NCBI RefSeq assembly: GCF_000495475.1
Contig: NZ_ASGZ01000002.1
Span: 124,001 to 188,000, forward strand
DNA from: Candidatus Halobonum tyrrellensis G22
GTDB taxonomy: Archaea; Halobacteriota; Halobacteria; Halobacteriales; Haloferacaceae
Direction: 5' to 3'
Length of the DNA stretch: 64,000 nucleotides
Both the position numbers and the translations under genes were made by a program. Positions 1 through 9,900 of the stretch are shown here, one piece after another. Every line of letters starts with the position of its first letter. Positions within the stretch are counted from its first letter, which is position 1. The notes below the pieces were generated by a model. The model was not told the DNA's origin. It searched no databases and saw nothing but the letters and a program-made list of their open reading frames with translations.

Positions 1-200
1 GTGAACACCATGAACAGCGAGAACAGCGTCGTGGTGTACGAGAAGATGCCGTAGAGGCTGGTGCCGAGCGTCCGCGTCAAGATCAGGTTGGTCACGAGCC
101 CGACGGCCCGAGAGAAGCCGTCACCGCCGAGGAACAGCCCCGCACCCTTCGAGACCGACCCCAGTGAACTCTCCGAGTCCGCGTCCTCTTCGTCACTCAT
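1..200 (-). CDS. Polysaccharide flippase (Wzx/MATE-like), N-terminal part only
   Basis: This is the first 66 codons of a gene that runs off the left edge. The ATG start is at 198-200 on the minus strand. After an acidic leader, the sequence reads into GAGLFLGGDGFSRAVGL, TRTLGTSLYG and a hydrophobic stretch ending FSLFMVF, the typical opening of haloarchaeal oligosaccharide flippases, in which the first helix precedes an 'R-x-LG-x-x-x-YG' motif. Such proteins move lipid-linked glycans across the membrane. The glycosyltransferases and sugar-nucleotide enzymes that follow fit an S-layer-glycan or exopolysaccharide locus. Family assignment rests on a short N-terminus, so confidence is moderate to good. 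Confidence 0.72.
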   Translation of the reverse strand, partial: MSDEEDADSESSLGSVSKGAGLFLGGDGFSRAVGLVTNLILTRTLGTSLYGIFSYTTTLFSLFMVF

Positions 201-298
201 TCATCGGGAGGGGCCGTCGGTGTCGTACTGTCGTCCGTACCGTGCGTCGTCCGGACGCCGGGCCTGTTCGGGTCGTCGAGTGGGTGACGGCGGTCGGC

Positions 299-1231
299 TC
301 ACTCCGCATAACCCAACTGCTGAAGCCGGTCTTCCACGGACGACGAGACGTCGGCCCGTTCGTGGTCGGCCGGGTCGTGGTCGCCGGTGTCGGTCGCCGA
401 CGCCTCGACCCACGGGACGCGCCGCACCGCCGGCAGCGCGGAGCCGTCGTGGCCGAACACCCCGTGTTCGCCGAACGCCTCGCCGTGGTCGGCGGAGATC
501 GCGACCGTGTCGGCGTCGACGTTCGACAGGAGCAGTTCCACGTCGTCGAGCACGTAGTCGAGGTTCGCGCGGTAGGCGTCGCGCGCCTCGTCGACGGTGA
601 TGCGTCCCTCGGCGATGTCGTCCCAGACGGACATCGAGTCGTCGCCGAACCCGTCGACGGAGAGCCCGCTCGTGATCGGGGTGGGCACGCTGGGGAAGTG
701 CGGCTGCATGTAGTGGACGATCAGTCGGTCGGCGTCGCGGGTCCGGGCGGCCTCGATGGCGCGGTCGGTGACCGGGCGCGCCCGTATCGTCCCCGTCTCG
801 TCGTCCCACGCGTCGCGCCACACCTCGTCGACGAACGCGAACGCCGACTCGTCGACGTGGGTCTCGGAGTACGGGTTCCCGGTGACGTAGCCGACGTCCG
901 AGAGGTCGACGGACGGGTCGTCGAACGTGCGGTCCATCCACTGCGTGGACGTCCCCCCCACGGACCACCGGCTCTCGACGCCCGAGAGCCACCGGTGTCG
1001 GTTCTGCGCACGCCGAGCGGCGTCGTACCGGCAGGCGTCGAGGAGGACGAGTACGTCCCACTCCTCGTCGAACACCGGGTCGGCGGTGACGGAGTCGACG
1101 CCGAGCAGTTTGTACGGTATCGAGTAGCCGAAGTGCCACACTGCCCACCGGAGGGCGAACGGGAGACCGAACGACCGCGTCCGCGTGCGGAAGTGCTCCC
1201 ACCACCTCCCCGCGGCGCCAACGAGTCCCAT
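299..1231 (-). CDS. Sulfatase / alkaline-phosphatase superfamily protein
   Basis: 310 residues. DVLVLLDACRYDA (about 59-71) supplies the first metal-binding Asp, GGTSTQWM (92-99) holds a candidate Thr or Ser nucleophile, MQPHFP lies near 175-180, and ADHGEAFGEHG (247-257) followed by His261 is the second metal-binding block. This pattern is shared by sulfatases, phosphoglycerol transferases and phosphoethanolamine transferases. A Ser/Thr rather than a sulfatase-type C-x-P-x-R site argues against a classical Cys-activated sulfatase. No membrane helices or signal peptide are clear, so it may act at the cytoplasmic face on lipid-linked or sugar-linked phosphates. It lies between the flippase and glycosyltransferases, so a role in glycan modification is likely. 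The exact substrate is unknown. Confidence 0.75.
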   Translation of the reverse strand: MGLVGAAGRWWEHFRTRTRSFGLPFALRWAVWHFGYSIPYKLLGVDSVTADPVFDEEWDVLVLLDACRYDAARRAQNRHRWLSGVESRWSVGGTSTQWMDRTFDDPSVDLSDVGYVTGNPYSETHVDESAFAFVDEVWRDAWDDETGTIRARPVTDRAIEAARTRDADRLIVHYMQPHFPSVPTPITSGLSVDGFGDDSMSVWDDIAEGRITVDEARDAYRANLDYVLDDVELLLSNVDADTVAISADHGEAFGEHGVFGHDGSALPAVRRVPWVEASATDTGDHDPADHERADVSSSVEDRLQQLGYAE

Positions 1232-1447
1232 GTGCGGCTGTTTCGGTGGGAGTGATTAATAGTATCCATAGCCGACGCGAGCGGTAGTCGTCCACACACC
1301 CGGCGACGACGGCCCGCGAACCCGCCCGCGGGGACGGCGCCGGCGACCGGACCGATACCTCGCGGACGAACCCGACGGGCCACCCCCGACCGGGACGAGT
1401 CAGAGGCTATAATCGGCGCCGGCCCAGTTGTCCCAGTGAGACCGTAG

Positions 1448-2368
1448 ATGGGCACGACATCCGACGCCGGCGACGACCCGACGGTGAGCGTGGTCCTCCC
1501 CGTGTACGACGCCGAGTCGTACGTCGAGGAGGCGGTGGAGTCGGTGCTGGGGCAGACGTACGACGACTTCGAACTGCTCGTCGTCCACCGCCCCCACGCC
1601 GCGGACGACCGGACCGAGGAGCTTCTCGAGCCGTATCTCCGCGACGAACGGGTCGTCTACCGGCGACAGGTCGACGCCGGGTACGCCGAGGGGATCAACC
1701 AGGGGATCGAGGCGGCGACCGGCCGGTACGTCTGCTTTCAGGACGCCGACGACGTCTCGCTGCCGACCCGCCTGGAGAAGGAGGTGGCGGTGCTGGACGC
1801 CCACCCGAACGTCCACTTGGTGTTCTCGCAGGCGTGGTTCCTCGACGACGACGGGGAGCGGGACGACCGGTGGAGCGAGGTGCCCGCCGGCGTCCTCCCC
1901 GCCGAGGAGGCGTTCTACCGGCTCTACCTCCACGGGAACTTCGTCCCGAACCCGTCGGTGATGTTCCGGAACGACGGCGCCCGCCGCTTCAACGAGGACC
2001 TTGAGACGTGCGCCGACTACGAACACCACCTCCACGTGGCACACGAGGCGGACCTGTACGCGATCGGCGAGCCGCTCGTGGAGATGCGGCGGGGCGACGC
2101 ACACGAGCACATGACGACGCGATACGAGCAGAACCTCGCCGACGGGAGACGGATCATCCGCCTGATCCGCCGGCGGTATCGGGAGGCGGAGCCGCGGGTG
2201 ACGCGCCGGCACTACCGGCGGGCGATGTCGAACCGGTATCTACAGGACGCCAACTACCGCCTGCCGAACCCGGCGTCGCTCCGCGGGTTGGGTCTGGCGC
2301 TCGCGTACGACCCGACCAACGAGCGGATATACGACTCGCTGTCCTCGCTCGTGGCCGGGGTGTCGTAG
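1448..2368 (+). CDS. Family 2 glycosyltransferase with atypical first acidic motif
   Basis: 306 residues, ATG start at 1448. The GT-A fold opens with VSVVLPVYDAESYVEEAVESV (13-33), and the metal-binding DADD lies at 99-102 inside CFQDADDVSLPTRLEKE. The usual 'VVDDGSTDDT' stretch that contacts the nucleotide is replaced by VVHRPHAADDRT (45-56), so the first Asp pair is missing. A downstream acceptor domain reads NPSVMFRNDG and CADYEHHLHVA. No membrane helices are seen. It most likely transfers a sugar during glycan assembly, though the altered nucleotide site may change donor choice or reduce activity. It is oriented opposite to its neighbours, tail to tail with the GT4 gene at 2376, 7 nt away. 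Confidence 0.85.
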   Translation: MGTTSDAGDDPTVSVVLPVYDAESYVEEAVESVLGQTYDDFELLVVHRPHAADDRTEELLEPYLRDERVVYRRQVDAGYAEGINQGIEAATGRYVCFQDADDVSLPTRLEKEVAVLDAHPNVHLVFSQAWFLDDDGERDDRWSEVPAGVLPAEEAFYRLYLHGNFVPNPSVMFRNDGARRFNEDLETCADYEHHLHVAHEADLYAIGEPLVEMRRGDAHEHMTTRYEQNLADGRRIIRLIRRRYREAEPRVTRRHYRRAMSNRYLQDANYRLPNPASLRGLGLALAYDPTNERIYDSLSSLVAGVS

Positions 2369-2375
2369 TCCCGCG

Positions 2376-3554
2376 TCAGCTCACGCGGTCGAAGACGGCT
2401 TCGAGGTCGTCCACCGCGGTCGCGATGTCGAACTTCGTCTCGACCGTCTCGCGGGCGTTCCCCGCGAGGGTCCGCCGACGCGCCGGGTCGTCGAGCAGGT
2501 CGGCGAGTGCGTCCGCCAGCGCGACCGCGTCGTTCGGGTCGACCAAGCGGCCGTCGTGGCCGTCCGTGATGACCTCGGGGATGGCGGAGATGGTGGTCGA
2601 CACGCAGGCGGTCCGCGTCGCCATCGCCTCCCGGAGCGCGACCGGCGTGATGTCGCGGTCGCCGTTGGCCGTGATCACGCACGGCAGGACGAACAGTTCC
2701 GCCTCGTGGAGTTCCCGCTGGAGTCGGTCGTCCGAGACGTGTCCGAGGAACTCGACGGCCTCCTCGACGCCGCGTTCGCGCACCCGCTCGCGCAGGAACG
2801 CCTCACGTTCGCCGGTCCCGACGATGTGGTACTCCACGTCGTACCCGCGGTCGAGCAGGTCCGCGACGGCGTCGATGGCGTACTCGTGGCCCTTCTTCTC
2901 GACGAGACGCGCGACGGTCAGGAGGCGCCCGGAGACGCAGTCGTCGGACGGCTGGAACTTGTCGACGTCGATGGTCGCCGGGACGACCGAGACGTCCGTT
3001 TCGATTTCGAGGTCCTCCCGGAGGTACCGCTTGTTGTACTCGGAGGGGACGACGACGTGGTCGAGCCGCGAGAGTAGTCGCCGCAGCCGACGCATGTTCG
3101 GCGAGGCGAATATCTCGTACGCGTGGGCGGTGAGCGTACAGGGGATGTCGAAGTAGTTCGCGACGTACGTGGCGGCGATCCGGGTCGGGAACGCGAAGTG
3201 GGCGTGGATCAGGTCGACGTCGCCCTCCGCCTCGACCGCCCTCATCAGCTCCTTGCCGAAGTAGAGGTAGGCGGCGTGAGACAACGGGTCGTCCACGTAC
3301 GCCGACTGCCGGAGGATGGTCGGGTTCAGGACCCGCCGCGAGAGCAGTTCGGGGAACGAGCGGAGCGACGGCCGCCCCGCGTAGTGGACGGTGAGGTCCA
3401 TCTCCGCCACCTCGTCGTGGGCGATCTCCTCGTCGGGGCGCTCCTGGGCGAAGACGGACACGTCGTGTCCGCGCTGTTCGAGTTCGTAGATCTCGTTGAT
3501 GACGAAGCTCTCCGAGAGACTCGGAAAGCGGGACACCATGTACAGGATGTTCAT
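2376..3554 (-). CDS. Family 4 glycosyltransferase
   Basis: 392 residues. The N-terminus MNILYMVSRFPSLSESFV and HAHFAFPTRIAATYVANYF (about 130-148) form the acceptor half of a GT-B fold. SVVPATIDVDKFQP, LLTVARLVEKKGHEYAIDA (about 214-232) and the C-terminal block VALREAMATRTACVSTTISAIPEVI (about 320-345) form the donor half with the conserved glutamates of GT4. Length and motif order are normal. Retaining enzymes of this type add hexoses from nucleotide-activated donors to growing glycans in the cytoplasm. It is flanked by a GT2 and a sugar-nucleotide epimerase-like gene, supporting a polysaccharide locus. Donor and acceptor cannot be read from sequence. Confidence 0.9.
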   Translation of the reverse strand: MNILYMVSRFPSLSESFVINEIYELEQRGHDVSVFAQERPDEEIAHDEVAEMDLTVHYAGRPSLRSFPELLSRRVLNPTILRQSAYVDDPLSHAAYLYFGKELMRAVEAEGDVDLIHAHFAFPTRIAATYVANYFDIPCTLTAHAYEIFASPNMRRLRRLLSRLDHVVVPSEYNKRYLREDLEIETDVSVVPATIDVDKFQPSDDCVSGRLLTVARLVEKKGHEYAIDAVADLLDRGYDVEYHIVGTGEREAFLRERVRERGVEEAVEFLGHVSDDRLQRELHEAELFVLPCVITANGDRDITPVALREAMATRTACVSTTISAIPEVITDGHDGRLVDPNDAVALADALADLLDDPARRRTLAGNARETVETKFDIATAVDDLEAVFDRVS

Positions 3555-3879
3555 GTCGGGATCGGGTACGTGAGTCGGGTGAGTACCGGATTCACGGGGT
3601 GAACTGACGTGACGGCCGCGTCCCCTCCATCGCGGACGCGTCTCGCGGACCGCGCCCGGTGTCTCGCGGTGGTCGCGTCCGGGCGAGCGGCCGTACCGAG
3701 TCTCCGGTCCGAGTCACTCTCTCTGCCGGCTGTTCAGCGTCCGGTCGTTTAGCCGGTTCGATCCTCGCGCGGACGCCGCGAGGTCCACCCCGCACACCGC
3801 GTATCGGAGTGCGGGCCGGCCTTCGAGACGGTCGAACGAGCGGCTCGTCCCGGCGGGCGCGGCGTCGCCGTGAACCGCG

Positions 3880-4824
3880 CTACTCCGACCGGCCGGCCGT
3901 CCCCGAGTGGTCGAGGTACGGTTCGCACACCTGCTTGACCCCCTCCTCGAAGGACACCTCGGGTTCCCACCCGGTCGCCTCCCGCACCTTCGAGATGTCG
4001 GCGCAGGTGTCGTGGACGTAGTTCTCCAGCGGGATCGGTTCGTACTCGGGGTCGACGTCGGTGCCGAGGACGTCGTTGATCAGGTCGACCATCTCGTTGA
4101 ACGAGTACGGCTCGCCGGTTCCGAGGTTGTACACGCCCGCGAGTTCGTGGTCGGCGATCGTCTCGAGACCGCGGACGATGTCGCTGACGTGGGTGAAGTC
4201 GCGGGTCTGGCTCCCGTCGCCCCAGAGAACGGGCGACTCGCCGTCGGCGATCTTGTCGGCGAACTGTGAGATGGTGTTGGCGTACTCGCCCTTGTGCGCC
4301 TCGGTGCCGCCGTACCCCTGGTACACCGAGAAGAACCGCGTCCCGGCGACCGAGAGGTCGTCGTAGAACTCGTTGTAGTACTCCGCGTAGCGCTCGCGCC
4401 CGAGCATCGACGCGTCGTACCCCGTCGCGGCGGTCAGGTCCATCCCCTCGCTGGACGGTTCGGTCCGACTGCCGTACGCCGAGGAGGTGGAGGCGTACAC
4501 CACCGTCTCGCAGCCGTCGGCCCGCGCCTGTTCGACCACGTTGACGAACCCCTCGACGTTGACGCGCGCGCCGAGACGCGGGTTCTCCTCGAGCATCTGC
4601 CGGGAGGAGAGCGCCGCGAGGTGGAACACGACGTCCACGTCCGTCGGGAGCTCGTCGTCGAGAACGTCGGCGTCGACGAACTCAACCTCGTCGACGAGGT
4701 TCTCGGGCGTCCCCAGATAGCCGTTGTCGAGTGCGACGACGTCGTTGTCCGCGGCGAGCGTGTTCGCCAGGTTCGAGCCGATGAACCCGGCTCCCCCGGT
4801 GACCAAGATCCGTTCGTCTCTCAT
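3880..4824 (-). CDS. NAD-dependent sugar-nucleotide epimerase/dehydratase-like protein, catalytic Lys replaced by Met
   Basis: 314 residues. The Rossmann motif GGAGFIGS is at 10-17, Asp33 follows beta-2, and YASTSSAYG (110-118) supplies the catalytic Ser/Thr. The active-site helix reads GYDASMLGRERYAEYY (135-150): Tyr136 is present, but the Lys of the Tyr-x-x-x-Lys pair is Met140 (codon ATG, one base from AAG). Substrate-domain landmarks RFFSVYQGYG and QTRDFTHVSDIVRG are intact, as is the NxGTGEPYSFNE block. Family members epimerise or dehydrate UDP-sugars. Without the Lys, activity may be low or different, or the Met may be a subfamily trait. It sits 99 nt from the nucleotidyltransferase gene, same strand, so the two are probably co-transcribed. 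Confidence 0.85.
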   Translation of the reverse strand: MRDERILVTGGAGFIGSNLANTLAADNDVVALDNGYLGTPENLVDEVEFVDADVLDDELPTDVDVVFHLAALSSRQMLEENPRLGARVNVEGFVNVVEQARADGCETVVYASTSSAYGSRTEPSSEGMDLTAATGYDASMLGRERYAEYYNEFYDDLSVAGTRFFSVYQGYGGTEAHKGEYANTISQFADKIADGESPVLWGDGSQTRDFTHVSDIVRGLETIADHELAGVYNLGTGEPYSFNEMVDLINDVLGTDVDPEYEPIPLENYVHDTCADISKVREATGWEPEVSFEEGVKQVCEPYLDHSGTAGRSE

Positions 4825-4923
4825 GAGTCGGTAACTCGTCCTCCCGTAGAAAGTACTGATCGATTAACGTTTGGATGAGTACCAGTATTCGCTCGCACGG
4901 CGGGGTGGCCGGGTCGTGTCGCG

Positions 4924-5646
4924 TTACGCTTCGAGTTCGGCCTGGAGGCGTTCCTCGGCCTCGTCGCGGTCCTCCGGGTAGCCGATGTCGAGCCGCCAGC
5001 CGTCGAGGCGGATCGCGTCGATCGTCCGGCCCGACCGGATGAGGAGGTCGATCGCCTCGCTGATCTCGTACTCGCCGCGGTTCGACGGCTGGACGAGGTG
5101 ACACGCGTGGAAGATCGCCGGCGAGAACGTGTAAAAGCCCGTCATCACCAGGTTCGACGGCGGGTCGTCGGGTTTCTCGACGACGTCGGCGATCTCGCCG
5201 TACTTGTTGGTGTCACAGACGCCGTAGCGGGACGCCTCCTCCCACGGCACCTCCTCGACGAGGAAGGCGGCGTCGGCGCGGTCCTCCCGCTGTCGGCGGA
5301 CGACGTCCTCGAGGTTGGCGTGGAAGACGTTGTCCCCCAACATCAGCATGAAGTCGTCGTCGATGTGGTCCTCGACGGTGATCAGCGCGTGGGCGAGCCC
5401 CTTCTGTTCGCGCTGGTGGGAGTAGGTGATCGGCACCCCCTCGTACTCGTCGCCGTAGTGTTCGATGATCTTCTGTTTGAGGTAGCCGACGACGATGACG
5501 AACTCGTCGGCGCCCAACTCGACGAGCTGGTCGAGACAGTGGGTGAGGATCGGCTTGCCGTCCACCTCGACCATCCCCTTCGGCTTGTCTTCGGTGAGCG
5601 GACGGAGTCTCGTCCCCTCTCCCGCCGCGAGAACAACCGCTTTCAT
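4924..5646 (-). CDS. Sugar-1-phosphate nucleotidyltransferase (GalU/RmlA/AglF type)
   Basis: 240 residues. The N-terminal signature LAAGEGTRLRPLTEDKPKGM (6-25) binds the nucleotide, KPILTHCLDQL follows, and MLGDNVFH (about 97-104) contains the metal-binding Asp. VEEVPWEEASRYGV and VEKPDDPPSNLVMTGFY are typical of UTP- and dTTP-dependent sugar nucleotidyltransferases. The enzyme makes an NDP-sugar from a sugar 1-phosphate and an NTP in the cytoplasm. Length is standard for the short archaeal class without a left-handed helix domain. It lies upstream of the epimerase-like gene on the same strand, so it probably provides UDP-glucose or a related donor for the nearby glycosyltransferases. Base specificity is not decidable from sequence. 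Confidence 0.9.
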   Translation of the reverse strand: MKAVVLAAGEGTRLRPLTEDKPKGMVEVDGKPILTHCLDQLVELGADEFVIVVGYLKQKIIEHYGDEYEGVPITYSHQREQKGLAHALITVEDHIDDDFMLMLGDNVFHANLEDVVRRQREDRADAAFLVEEVPWEEASRYGVCDTNKYGEIADVVEKPDDPPSNLVMTGFYTFSPAIFHACHLVQPSNRGEYEISEAIDLLIRSGRTIDAIRLDGWRLDIGYPEDRDEAEERLQAELEA

Positions 5647-5707
5647 GTGACCGGAGAGTTGTAAGCGGTCCTATTCAAGCTATGGGGATTGGTTCCCGGC
5701 GACGGGG

Positions 5708-6547
5708 CTACTCCGAGATGCCGTACACGTCGCCCGACCACTCGCGGGCGGGCGTGTCGTACACCGGGTAGTCCCTGTCGAGGTCGTCGAGTCGTTCGTG
5801 GTCCGCCTCGTCGAGTTCCCAGTCGAACAGGTCGACGTTCTCCGCGATGTGGTCGGCGGACGACGACTTGGGGACGACGACGACGTCCTTCTCGACCGCC
5901 CACCGGAGGACGACCTGCGCGGGCGTCTTGTCGTACTCCTCGGCGAGTTCCGTCACGGTGTCGTCGCCGAGGATCTCCGTGCGCGCGAGCGGCGCGGCCG
6001 CCTCGACCACCACGTCCGACTCCCGGCAGTAGTCAACGATCTCGGGTCGCTGGAGCCAGGGGTGGAACTCGATCTGGTTGACCGCGATCGGCACGTCCGA
6101 GACGTGGAGCGCGTTGCTCAACTGGTAGGCGCTGAAGTTGGAGACGCCGACGTTCCGGACCAGCCCCTCGTCGTGGAGCGTCGCCATCGCGTCGAGCGTC
6201 TCCCGCAGCGAGACGGCGGGGTTCGGCCAGTGGATCAGGTACAGGTCGAGGTAGTCGGTGCCGAGTTTCTCGAGCGACTCCTCGCACGACGCGATCACGG
6301 AGTCGTAGTTGAGGTTCTTCGGCAGGACCTTCGAGGTGAGAAACAGGTCCTCGCGGTCGTAGTCGGCGACCACCTCGCCGATCTCGGACTCGTTGTGGTA
6401 CCCCTCTGCGGTGTCGACGTGGGTGTACTCGCCGTCGAGCGCGGCGCGCACCGACTCGCGGACGGTGTCGCCGCCGATGTCCCACGTGCCGACGCCGACG
6501 ATCGGCATCTCGTCGCCGCTCGGGAGCGTCACGGACGGAACGGACAT
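5708..6547 (-). CDS. Aldo/keto reductase
   Basis: 279 residues. The catalytic tetrad is complete: Asp45 and Tyr50 in HVDTAEGYHNE, Lys73 in FLTSKVLPKN, and His106 in YLIHWPNP. The C-terminal phosphate-binding region reads VVPKSSSADHIAENVDLFDWEL, similar to the family's VIPKS loop. The enzyme should reduce aldehydes or ketones with NADPH, or work in the oxidative direction. Length and the 'LPSGDEMPIVGVGTW' opening are typical of AKR family 5-like members. It follows the glycan locus on the same strand, but nothing ties it to glycan synthesis; it may be a stand-alone redox or detoxification enzyme. Confidence 0.92.
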   Translation of the reverse strand: MSVPSVTLPSGDEMPIVGVGTWDIGGDTVRESVRAALDGEYTHVDTAEGYHNESEIGEVVADYDREDLFLTSKVLPKNLNYDSVIASCEESLEKLGTDYLDLYLIHWPNPAVSLRETLDAMATLHDEGLVRNVGVSNFSAYQLSNALHVSDVPIAVNQIEFHPWLQRPEIVDYCRESDVVVEAAAPLARTEILGDDTVTELAEEYDKTPAQVVLRWAVEKDVVVVPKSSSADHIAENVDLFDWELDEADHERLDDLDRDYPVYDTPAREWSGDVYGISE

Positions 6548-6910
6548 ACGCGCGGTAGTTCCCCCAAACGGCCATTAACTGTGTGGGCCGGGCGGTCGCG
6601 TTGCCGGTACTCGGTCGGGGGTTCGGTCTCGCGCCCCGAGGCGGGCCCGAAACGGTGCCGACGGGACCCTCGACCGGTCGGTCGGCGGCGCGAGACGCCC
6701 GCACTCGGCCGTCCGTTGGGTATCAAAAGTGAGTTCCGGAACTCAACGGTTATCCGTGGGATTCGACACGACGACACTAGTGAACGATCTACGACTTACG
6801 AACATCACGCGATCGGCGGCGTCAGCCGGGCGTATCGCACGACGTGACGGGGGGTCGGCGTCGGTCGACGGCGGTCGGGGTCACGTGTGGGAGCGAGGAG
6901 GCGGGAGAAC

Positions 6911-9900
6911 GTGAGGATCCGGACCAAACTGATCGCGATGTGTCTCGTGGTCTCGCTGATCCCCGTCTCCGTCGTCGGCGTCGTCGGCGTCCAGGAGATG
7001 GATGCGATCGGGTCGTACGCCCAAGAGCGGAGCACGAACCACATGGAAGAGCAGGTGTCCGGCGAACTCAACAACACGGTGAGCGCGCGCCAGGCGGGGA
7101 TCCAGAACGTCCTCGACGGCCGGAGCGTCGACACCCGGTCGCTCGCCGACTCCTCGCCGGTGCAGAACTACTACGCCGCGGAGGCGGGTGAGTGGCGACT
7201 CGTCCAACGGCGGAGTCAAGCGCAGGTCGGCCACGTGGCGCTCCAGATGCACGCGACCGTCGAGAGCACGAAGCGGACGGTTCTCGAATCCGAGTACGGC
7301 GGACGGTCGTTCGACGACCTCTCGCCGGCCGAACAGCGGGCCGTCGAGGCGCGCGTCGAGCGGACGCTCGCGGGCACGAGCGGCGACGGCGTCGCCAACG
7401 ACGGTACCCTCGCGGAGACGTTCCGGCCCGGCTACATCGGCGACACCGGCTACGCGTACATCACCGACAGCGACTCGAACGTCGTCGCCCACCACAGCCT
7501 CGACGACGGGTACAACCTCCGCGAGGACGCCTCGCTGGCGGTGTTCGACGACATCGCGGCGGAGGTGGAGTCGAACCCCGGCGTCCGGAACGGCGACGAG
7601 TGGGGGATCGCGGAGTACGAGTGGGAGGACACCACCCAGGCGGGGAACCCGTCCGAACACAAGTTCATCGCGTACACCTACCACGAGGAGTTCGACTGGG
7701 TGCTCGCGCCGAGCGTCTACTACTACGAACTCCAGACGACCGCGAGCGCGGAGGCGCGAGACCGGATCGAGGCCTCGTTCCGGAGCTACCTCACCACCCG
7801 GTCGGTGTCGATCGACGGCGAGGACGTGCCCGCGTACGACGAGGCGATCCTCACCGACGCGAGCGGCGAGACCGTCGTCGCCGTCCAGCGGACGGACGGG
7901 ACCATCTCGACCGAAGAGGCCGAGCGGATCGACTACTACGAGGAGTTCGACGGCACCACCGGCGAGCAGTGGTTCGAGGCGACGAAGTCGCTCGCGAAGG
8001 GCGAGGTGCACGTCAGCGAGGTGCGACGGCTCGACGGCGAACGGGTGGCGTACGTCACGACGCCGGTGTACCGCGACGACGAGTTCGTGGGCACGGTCGC
8101 GCTCCGGTTCGACTACGGCATCCTCTCGTCGATGATCGACGGCGTCACCGTCGGCGACACGGGCTACCTGAGCATCGTAAACGAGGAGGGTCGGTTCGTG
8201 AGCCACCCCGACCCCGACCTGGTCGCCGGGCCGAGCATCGCCAACGAGTCGTACGCGGGCGGACTCGCGTCGGTCGCGAACGACCGGGTCCTCGCGGGCC
8301 AGCGGGGACTCGACACGTACGTCCGTACGGACGCGACCGGCAACGAGAGCCGCTACTACGCGGCGTACGCCCCGCTCCGGTTCGGCGACAGGCAGTTCGC
8401 GCTGCTGGCGACGGTGCCCGAGGAGGACGTGACCGGACCGACCGCCGCGCTCGGACGCGAACTGCGCGAGCAGACCGCCTCCGCGCGCGACTTCTTCCTC
8501 CTGTTGATCGGCGCGGTGGCCGTCGTCGTCGTCGGAGTCGGCTACGGCGCGGCACGTTACTTCTCGGGACCGATCGAGCGACTCCGCGACCGCGCGACGG
8601 CGCTCGCGGCCGGCCGGTTCGACGAGGAGAGCGAGAGCGGTGCGGCGTCCCGCGACGACGAACTCGGCGAACTCGTCGCCGCGTTCGACGACATGGAGGA
8701 GAACCTCGAAGGGCAGGTGGCCGAACTCCGGCGCGTCAGCGGCAACCTCGGCGAGGGACGACTCGACGAGGAAGTCAAGACCGACCTGCCGGGCGAGTTC
8801 GGCGCGATCATGGCCGACCTCGACGAGGGGGTCGGGAAACTCCGCGACGGGTTCGGCGAGATCCGCCGCGCGAGCCGGGGGATCAGGGCGGGCGAACTCG
8901 ACCAGGAGGTCGACACCGACCTCCCCGGCGACTACGGCGCGGTGCTGTCGGACCTCGACGACGGCGTCGACCAACTCGCACACAGCTTCGATGAGATACG
9001 CGCGGCGAGCAGCGGCCTGCGCGAGGGGAACCTCGACCAGCGTCTCGACACGCAACTGCCCGGCGCGTACGGCGCGGTGACGAGCGACCTCGACGCGGGG
9101 ATCGACGAGGTCGAACGCAGCCTCGCGGAGGTGCGCGCAGTCGCCGACCGGTTCGCCGAGACCAGCGCGGAGGCGGGCACGAGCGCGGCGGAGGTCGAAG
9201 CGGCGAGCGAGGAGACCGCCACGTCCGTCGAGGAGATAGCCGCCGGCGCCGAGCGACAGACCGAACAGCTCCAGTCGGCCGCCGGCGAGATGAACGACCT
9301 CTCGGCGACGATCGAGGAGGTGGCCTCCTCGGCCGACGGCGTCGCCGAGACCACGAGCGACGCCGCGACGCTCGCCGACCGCGGCCGGGAGCACGCGTCC
9401 GAGGCGACGGGCGAGATATCCGCGATCGAAGCCGAGACCGAGACGGCCGTCGAGGGGGTCGAAGGGCTCGGCGAGCGGGTCGACGAGATCGACGAGATCG
9501 TCGGGATGATCACCTCGATCGCCGAGCAGACCAACCTGCTCGCGCTCAACGCGTCGATCGAGGCCGCCCGCGCGGGCGAGGCGGGCGACGGGTTCGCGGT
9601 CGTCGCCGACGAGATCAAGACGCTCGCGAGCGAGGCCGAGGAGGCGACCGACCGGGTCGAGCGGCTGATCGACGAGATCCAGGCGGACGCCGACGAGACG
9701 GTCACCGACATGCGGTCGATGCGCGACCGCGTCGAGACCGGGTCGGAGACGATCGGCGATGCGATCGACCTGTTCGACGACGTCGCCGAGGCGATCGACG
9801 AGGCGGAGTCGAGCGTCACGGAGATATCCGAGGCGACCGAAGACCAAGCCACGTCGACCGAGGAGGTCGTCGCGATGGTCGACGAGGTGGCGAGCGTGAG

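Noticed and set aside
6881-9847. A 988-codon open frame antisense to the chemotaxis transducer
   Set aside because: Low-complexity Arg/Val/Leu-rich mirror of the real gene, no domain, no promoter; a GC-driven shadow.
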